Shown here: positions 59,446-64,000 of the stretch, one piece after another
Layout: every line of letters starts with the position of its first letter
Position numbering within the stretch: the stretch's first letter is position 1
Source: Reyranella sp.
GTDB lineage: Bacteria > Pseudomonadota > Alphaproteobacteria > Reyranellales > Reyranellaceae
Length of the DNA stretch: 64,000 bases
Assembly: GCF_030651995.1 (NCBI RefSeq)
Contig: NZ_JAUSBN010000073.1
Span: forward strand, 1-64,000
Direction: 5' to 3'
Position numbers and translations under genes: made by a program
The notes under the pieces: model-generated
Databases searched by the model: none
Seen by the model: only the letters and a program-made list of their open reading frames with translations
What the model was told of the DNA's origin: nothing

Positions 59446-60366
59446 ATGAGCATGACCCCACAAGCTGAGACGCCCCGCCGCCTGGTCGACATGGAGTTCC
59501 GGCCGGGCGACCTGCCGCCCGCCGACGCGCCCTCGCTCGAGGAGGCACTGCCCGAGGTGACGACGCGCTCGCGCGCGATCCGCTGGCCGGCCAGGCTCGC
59601 GCTGGGCTCGGCCGGTCTGCTGCTGCTGCTCTTCGTCGTGGACGGCGCGGTCTCGCTGCTGCGCAGTGCGATCGAGCAGGGCAGCCTGCTCGACCTCGCG
59701 CAGTTCGCCGTGCTCGTGGCCCTCATCGGCTCGACGCTCTGGCTGCTGGCCGGCCAGGCCCGCGCCTATGCAAGGCTCAAGTCGGCCGAGCGGGCGCGCG
59801 AGCTGGCGGAGCATCTGGCGCGGCTGGGCGGCGTCGGCAGCGGCGGCCGGCTGGTCGGCGTGCTCGACGCGCTCTACGCCGGCAATCCCGAGGTGCGCGG
59901 CAAGCTGGGCGCCGTCTCGGCCGCGCTGCAGCCGCAGCACACCGATGCCGACGTGATCGATCTTCTCAACCGCGAGATCTTCGTGCCGATGGACCGGCGG
60001 GCCGACGAACGCATCCAGCGCGCCGCGCTGCGCGCCAGCCTCGGCGTTGCCGCCTGTCCGCACCCCGCGCTCGACGCGCTGGTCGTGCTGGGAATCAGCG
60101 TCGCACTGGTCAAGGACCTGATGCAGATCTACGGCCTGCGCCACAGCGCGCGCGCCGTCTGGCGCATCATCTCGCACGTGCTCTTCTCGGCCTCCTCGAC
60201 CGCCGTCATGAGCACCGTCGTCGAGTTCGCGATGCAGGCCGCCCAGGACCGTCTCGCCGCCGCCGTCGTCGGCACCGCCGGCGAAGCCCTGGTCGTCGCC
60301 CGCCGCACGTTCGCGCTCGGCATGCTGGCCAAGGAGGAGATCCGGCCGCTGCCCGCGCCGCGGTGA
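59446..60366 (+). CDS. ycjF: YcjF-like (DUF697) membrane protein
   Basis: A 306-residue protein. An N-terminal soluble part (residues 1-45) with ATG at 59446 is followed by two membrane helices (LALGSAGLLLLLFVVDGAVS and FAVLVALIGSTLWLLAGQ), a helical middle and a C-terminal membrane region (ALDALVVLGISVALVKDLMQ). This is the YcjF/TIGR01620 layout, somewhat shorter than the 353-residue E. coli protein. It follows ycjX and likely anchors that partner to the inner membrane. Confidence 0.85.
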   Translation: MSMTPQAETPRRLVDMEFRPGDLPPADAPSLEEALPEVTTRSRAIRWPARLALGSAGLLLLLFVVDGAVSLLRSAIEQGSLLDLAQFAVLVALIGSTLWLLAGQARAYARLKSAERARELAEHLARLGGVGSGGRLVGVLDALYAGNPEVRGKLGAVSAALQPQHTDADVIDLLNREIFVPMDRRADERIQRAALRASLGVAACPHPALDALVVLGISVALVKDLMQIYGLRHSARAVWRIISHVLFSASSTAVMSTVVEFAMQAAQDRLAAAVVGTAGEALVVARRTFALGMLAKEEIRPLPAPR

Positions 60367-60385
60367 CTGCAGCCTATCCGTCACG

Positions 60386-60487
60386 GAAAGGTCCCTCACT
60401 TCGTTCGGGATGACAATTTTGCTCGGGTTGGCGCTGTGCGTAGATGCAGAAAACGCTGTCATCCCGAACGAAGTGAGGGACCTTTCG
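60386..60487. repeat. Palindromic repeat, family B, copy downstream of ycjF
   Basis: GAAAGGTCCCTCACTTCGTT and AACGAAGTGAGGGACCTTTC are a long inverted pair with GGGATGACA / TGTCATCCC inside. It is nearly the same element as at 57861-57960, so the ycjXF pair is bracketed by matching repeats. Confidence 0.85.
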
Positions 60488-60533
60488 CTTTATCGAAGGC
60501 GAGCTGCAACGATCTCGTGTGATCGGGCGGCGC

Positions 60534-61037
60534 TCAGGCGCCGCGGAGCTTCGCCACGTGGCGGGCCAGCTTCGCCAGCGTCTGGCCGCCATATTCGACG
60601 GCGCCGAAGCCGATCGCGCCCTCGCGTTGCGCCTTGGACGGGTGCATCTGGCGCAGGGTGAGGACGGTCTTGCCGTCGCTCTGCTCGTCGAAGGTGACGA
60701 GCATGCGGAAGCGGCCGGGATCCTCGTCGCGGTCCGAGCCGTGCTCGACCTCGATCAGCGACGGCGCCTCGAGACGCAGGAAGCGCATCCGGTTGTCGTA
60801 GCGCGTGCCGCCAGGCGCCACCATGTCGAAGCGCCACAGCCCGCCGGGCCGGAGATCGATCTCGCGCGTCTCGACCTCGAAGCCCTCGGGCCCGAACCAG
60901 AGCTGGATCTGCTCCGGGTCGGTCCAGGCGGCATAGACGAGGGCGCGCGGCGCATCGATCACGCGCGTGAGCACGATCTCGCGATCGAGGGGCCAGTCCT
61001 GCCACGCGGACGGCGGCGGTGTGAACGGGGCGCTCAT
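60534..61037 (-). CDS. SRPBCC (AHSA1-like) domain protein
   Basis: A 167-residue protein. VLTRVIDAPRALVYAAWTDP, IQLWFGPEGFEVETREIDLR and GGLWRFDMVAPGG are the hallmark blocks of the SRPBCC/AHSA1 (START-like) fold, which binds hydrophobic ligands. It is immediately downstream of an ArsR-type repressor gene (4 bp gap), the common ArsR-SRPBCC pairing, so ligand binding and transcription of this unit are probably linked. The ligand is unknown. Confidence 0.88.
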   Translation of the reverse strand: MSAPFTPPPSAWQDWPLDREIVLTRVIDAPRALVYAAWTDPEQIQLWFGPEGFEVETREIDLRPGGLWRFDMVAPGGTRYDNRMRFLRLEAPSLIEVEHGSDRDEDPGRFRMLVTFDEQSDGKTVLTLRQMHPSKAQREGAIGFGAVEYGGQTLAKLARHVAKLRGA

Positions 61038-61041
61038 GGTC

Positions 61042-61377
61042 CTAATGCTTCCTCTTCATGCGTTGGACATGGGCTTCGAGGCGATCGAGGCGCCGCTCCC
61101 AGGTGGCGACATGCCGGTGGATCCAGGCCTCGGTCTCCTGCAGCGCACGCCGCTCGATCCGGCAAGTCCGCACGCGCCCGGTCTTCTCCGAGCTGATCAG
61201 CCCGCTCTCTTCAAGCACCCGCACATGCTTCAGGAGCGAGGGCAGGGCGATCTCGAACGGCTCGGACAACTCGCTGACCGATCTCGGCCCCTCGCACAGA
61301 CGGGTGACGATCGCCCGCCGGATCGGATCGGAAAGCGCAGCGAAGGTTCGGTCGAGGTTGGTTGAATTGTTAGCCAT
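61042..61377 (-). CDS. ArsR-family winged-helix regulator
   Basis: A 111-residue protein with the ArsR-type winged helix (RTFAALSDPIRRAIVTRLCE, SVSELSEPFEIALPSLLKHV, LEESGLISSEKTGRVRTCRI). The metal-binding cysteine pair (CVC) of ArsR/SmtB is absent, as is usual in the SRPBCC-linked subgroup. It should repress its own operon. The gene pair is divergent from nothing obvious; the upstream 77 bp to the RhuM gene end hold the promoter. Confidence 0.88.
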   Translation of the reverse strand: MANNSTNLDRTFAALSDPIRRAIVTRLCEGPRSVSELSEPFEIALPSLLKHVRVLEESGLISSEKTGRVRTCRIERRALQETEAWIHRHVATWERRLDRLEAHVQRMKRKH

Positions 61378-61454
61378 ATTAGAAACTATTGAGACCGGGT
61401 GATCGCGCGGTCAAGGGAAAGTTTCACGAGTGGCTAAGTATTGGGGCGGGCCAA

Positions 61455-62498
61455 CTATCGCCGCGGCGGTTTCGGAAGATCCTTCGCTTCCTTCGCCAGG
61501 GCCGCGATGCGTTCGTCGGCTTTGCGGTGACGCTCAAGCTTTCGCTGCCGGTCGAACTTCTCATACTGCGCTTCGGCGATGCGCCTCGCCTCGGCCGTCT
61601 TCACCGAGCCTCCGGAACGCAGCACAGTCCGGCCCAGCTGGTCCAGCTGCCGGTCCAGAAGGGCCTGCGCATCCCGCATCACCACGAGCCGGCCCATGTC
61701 GAGCTGGTCCTCGAAGATGTCGAGCAGGATGGTGGTGAGGCGGTTGAGTTCCTTGATCTCGCCCTCGGCCAGATAGTTCTTCGAGACGGCAACGTCGGTC
61801 TTGCGGATGTTGTCGTTCTGCCAGGTCCGCAAGCCCATGTTCTCGGACTGGTGGTTTGCTCTCTCGGCGATGATTTCCGACGGAGTCTGGCTGGTGACCG
61901 CGTAGACCAGCTTGGCCTGTGTCCGCTGATAGAATTCACGGGCCGCTTCCGTGGTGCCGTCATAGTCCTGGCACAGGGCGCAGATCCGGCGAAGCTCGCG
62001 ATAGACATTGGCTTCGTCGGAGCGAATGTCGCGAATGATCTCGCGGAGTTCGGCGACCCGGTCGACGCTTTCCGGCTGCTTGAGCCGTGCGGCATCAACC
62101 ACGAAGCCCGTCCTGGCGAACTGTACCAGGATGCCGGTCGCCCAGCGGCGAAAGACTGTTGCCTGCGCGGAGGACACCCGGTAGCCGACCGAGATCACCG
62201 CATCGAGATTGTAGTGATCAATCTGTCTTTCGACCTTGCGGGAACCCTCCTGGCGAACTTGTGCAATTTTTGCACTAGTTGCCTCGGGCTCCAGTTCCCC
62301 CTCGGCATACACATTGGCCAAGTGCTTCGTGACGACCGAGCGATCCACCCCAAACAACTGGGCGATCTGCGCCTGTGTCATCCACAGGGTCTCACCCTCG
62401 TAGCGGATGTCCAGCCGCAGGCCCTTGTCCGTCCCGTACACGAGAAACCGGTCGCCGGTCTCGTCCTCAACCAGATGCACCGGCTCATCGTCAGTCAT
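61455..62498 (-). CDS. RhuM-family protein
   Basis: A 347-residue protein of the virulence RhuM family (named from Salmonella). LWMTQAQIAQLFGVDRSVVT is an N-terminal helix-turn-helix-like block, HYNLDAVISVGYRVSSAQAT and FRRWATGILVQF are the conserved core, and the C-terminus is strongly helical and basic (EKFDRQRKLERHRKADERIA). The first block suggests DNA binding, but the biochemical role is unknown. RhuM genes travel on islands and next to restriction or toxin genes, so this may be accessory DNA. Confidence 0.85.
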   Translation of the reverse strand: MTDDEPVHLVEDETGDRFLVYGTDKGLRLDIRYEGETLWMTQAQIAQLFGVDRSVVTKHLANVYAEGELEPEATSAKIAQVRQEGSRKVERQIDHYNLDAVISVGYRVSSAQATVFRRWATGILVQFARTGFVVDAARLKQPESVDRVAELREIIRDIRSDEANVYRELRRICALCQDYDGTTEAAREFYQRTQAKLVYAVTSQTPSEIIAERANHQSENMGLRTWQNDNIRKTDVAVSKNYLAEGEIKELNRLTTILLDIFEDQLDMGRLVVMRDAQALLDRQLDQLGRTVLRSGGSVKTAEARRIAEAQYEKFDRQRKLERHRKADERIAALAKEAKDLPKPPRR

Positions 62499-62567
62499 GG
62501 GCTGCCCGTTTCGAATGCAGGAACATTATAGCAACATCGGCGTGCGATACGCCACCTGAGTCTTCTG

Positions 62568-63002
62568 TCAGGGCAGGGCCTCTTGGTAGCGGCGCATCTG
62601 TCGGAGGAAGCCGCTCCACAACGCGCGGCGCCTGGTGAGCCAGGCGGCGCGCTCATCCTCGCGCCAGGATCGGAACGGGACGCCGCTCCACGGTGTGCGC
62701 TTTTCGCTTTCGTGGGTTTGCAGGTGGGAGAGCCAGACGAGGGCGGCGGCGGCGTGGGCTTCGTGGGGGAACTGGCCGAGCTGTTCGCAGTCGGGCTCGA
62801 GCCAGCGGTCGAAGCTGAGGCCGAGGGCGCGTTCGACCCGCTGGAAGTCGCGGCTGCGGTGGGCGACCTCCGCGCTGCAGATCGCGACGGCGCGGGCGCG
62901 GAAGTTCTCGATGTCGATGATGGGTGTGGGGAGGGGGCGGCGGTGGCGGCGGATCAGGTCGGCGACGGTCTCTTTCGGCTGAAACGAGAGACTGTCGGGC
63001 AT
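62568..63002 (-). CDS. Hypothetical protein
   Basis: A 144-residue protein, not recognised. ETVADLIRRHRRPLPTPIID precedes a helical middle (SFDRWLEPDCEQLGQFPHEA) and a Trp/Arg-rich C-terminus (SWREDERAAWLTRRRALWS). It lies 69 bp downstream of the S24-regulator/repeat region and 69 bp upstream (in transcription order before) the RhuM gene start region. No role can be assigned. Confidence 0.55.
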   Translation of the reverse strand: MPDSLSFQPKETVADLIRRHRRPLPTPIIDIENFRARAVAICSAEVAHRSRDFQRVERALGLSFDRWLEPDCEQLGQFPHEAHAAAALVWLSHLQTHESEKRTPWSGVPFRSWREDERAAWLTRRRALWSGFLRQMRRYQEALP

Positions 63003-63065
63003 GAAGCGAGTGTCGGATAATAATCCGGAAATGTCAAGTATCGGAGGATAGTAATCCCTCGCGAC

Positions 63066-63186
63066 TTGTCATCCTGAGCGGAGCCGTCCGAAGGACGGCG
63101 TAGTCGAAGGACCTTTACGCGGCGTGTGATCGATCGAAGCGAAAGGTCCTTCGACTGCGCGCCTGCGGCGCTTCGCTCAGGATGAC
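63066..63186. repeat. Palindromic repeat, GTCATCCTGAGCG type
   Basis: GTCATCCTGAGCGGAGCCGT at the left and GCGCTTCGCTCAGGATGAC at the right are inverted, with nested GTCGAAGGACCTTT / AAAGGTCCTTCGAC arms. It is related to the element at 31858-31943 and lies between the S24 gene and the hypothetical gene at 62568. Confidence 0.8.
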
Positions 63187-63227
63187 ACCGATTTCGTGAT
63201 CGGCGCACGGCGCTTTGGGAGACGCCT

Positions 63228-64000
63228 CTACCTCCCACCCTTCATCAACTCATCCCACTCCAGCACGCGATAGACGCGGAACACCGTCTTGCGGTCGACG
63301 TCGAATTCCTTGGCCGGGCGGTACTGCGCGAGCTTCAGGGTCTTGGCCGAGATGCCGACTAGGAGCTTGACCACGGTCTGGCGCACGCTGGAGCCGGCGA
63401 TCGGCCTGAACTCGACCACGACATGGTCGTTGACGCTGGGGGCGCGGTCGCGCTCGACGTAGATCAGGCTGTTGGGCTTGCGCCACGGCCACATCGAATC
63501 GCCCACCACGTTCAGCGCGAACACGTCGCCGCGGCCATGGATGCCCGGCGGGCGGGCGACATGGTCGATCACCGTGCCGTTCATCTCGAACTCGCCGTTG
63601 CCGTCGCCGCCCATCGCCGTGCCATAGAGCGGCACGTCGCTGGCCATGTGGCCGAGCATCGGCCGGCCGGGCGCGTCGAAGGCGGGCGTGACGTTGCCCG
63701 CGAGATCGGTCGCGAAGGACGAGGTCGCGAAAGAGGGGGCCGCGCCGTCGGCCGTCGTCGCGGGCAACTCGCCCTGCAGCTCGGCGACGCCCACGGCGCG
63801 GCCGGTCTTCTTCGCCGCGCCAGCCGCGAGCCGCGAATAGGTCTTGTCGGTCAGCGTCTTGGCGCCGGTCGGGTCGTCCAGGAACTTGCGCAGCGTTCCG
63901 TCTCCCAGGCCTGAGAGCGATTCCCACTGGGCAACGTTGAGGCCGGCCCCGGCCATGAAGGCGCGCAGGGCCTGGCGGCGCTGGTTGGCATCGAAGGCCA
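63228..64000 (-). CDS. LexA/CI-like S24 peptidase-type regulator, cut by the window edge
   Basis: At least 257 codons are visible. The frame continues to the edge as AFDANQRRQALRAF ahead of MAGAGLNVAQWESLSGLGDG, an XRE-like N-terminal DNA-binding part; the initiator ATG probably lies one base beyond 64000. The C-terminal half is S24-type: DVFALNVVGDSMWPWRKPNS holds the Ser nucleophile and QTVVKLLVG the Lys base, as in LexA and phage repressors. It likely self-cleaves after DNA damage and de-represses targets. The targets are not in view. Confidence 0.85.
   Translation of the reverse strand, partial: AFDANQRRQALRAFMAGAGLNVAQWESLSGLGDGTLRKFLDDPTGAKTLTDKTYSRLAAGAAKKTGRAVGVAELQGELPATTADGAAPSFATSSFATDLAGNVTPAFDAPGRPMLGHMASDVPLYGTAMGGDGNGEFEMNGTVIDHVARPPGIHGRGDVFALNVVGDSMWPWRKPNSLIYVERDRAPSVNDHVVVEFRPIAGSSVRQTVVKLLVGISAKTLKLAQYRPAKEFDVDRKTVFRVYRVLEWDELMKGGR

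Noticed and set aside
1..64000. CRISPR array
   Set aside because: No short direct repeats with unique spacers of regular length were seen; the only tandem arrays are coding repeats in the giant gene.

Overview
The window is high-GC bacterial chromosome. The gene families suggest an alphaproteobacterium of the Rhizobiales/Rhodospirillales kind: a Bug/TctC-type solute-binding protein, Tat-exported enzymes, RcnB-like and DUF3309-like small proteins, a GT61 glycosyltransferase, and many dispersed palindromic repeats. No rRNA or tRNA gene, CRISPR array or complete insertion sequence was seen, so the genus stays open.

Layout. (1) 1-20.6 kb is mostly transport and metabolism: three MFS permeases, a MaoC-like hotdog protein, a secreted cysteine-repeat protein, an RND efflux pair, a phospholipase D-like synthase, a D-aminoacylase-type amidohydrolase, a channel with a zinc ribbon, an OxyR-like regulator divergent from a TerC membrane protein, a MazEF-type locus damaged by a transposase remnant, a PLP enzyme of sulfur amino-acid type and a DUF900 hydrolase. 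(2) 20.6-30.1 kb is one giant secreted-type gene (3042 aa): a zinc metzincin domain, a seven-bladed FG-GAP propeller and 21 RTX-like repeats of about 81 residues. (3) 30.2-42.9 kb is a patchwork: exported proteins, a histidine-kinase remnant, plsY with an apparent CTG start, an orphan TctC protein, a PEBP protein, a sulfatase, an EVE-HNH nuclease, a lipoprotein with an SGNH hydrolase, SDR and AraC remnants, and a GT61/sulfotransferase-like pair. (4) 43-45.7 kb is an accessory island with hipBA, an AT-rich control region and lower-GC membrane genes. (5) 45.8-50.7 kb holds a 2-hydroxyacid dehydrogenase and a PaoABC-type molybdenum hydroxylase operon whose FAD subunit carries an in-frame amber codon. 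(6) 51-57.6 kb has small stress, envelope and redox genes, a methyltransferase and a compact three-gene unit of unknown function with a zinc-ribbon protein. (7) 58-64 kb has ycjX-ycjF flanked by matching repeats, an ArsR-SRPBCC operon, a RhuM-family protein, an unknown protein and a LexA-like S24 regulator cut by the window edge.

How the genes work together. Clear operons are the RND pair, the ArsR-SRPBCC pair, hipBA, paoABC and ycjXF. Most other genes are single units separated by palindromic repeats. Gene decay recurs (a decapitated antitoxin, a nonsense-mutated paoB, and kinase, AraC, SDR and NTF2-like remnants), which fits a chromosome region under active turnover. The strongest candidate for something undescribed is the giant metzincin-propeller-RTX protein. 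The best-supported anomalies are the antitoxin whose 5' end was replaced by a transposase fragment and the amber codon in paoB.
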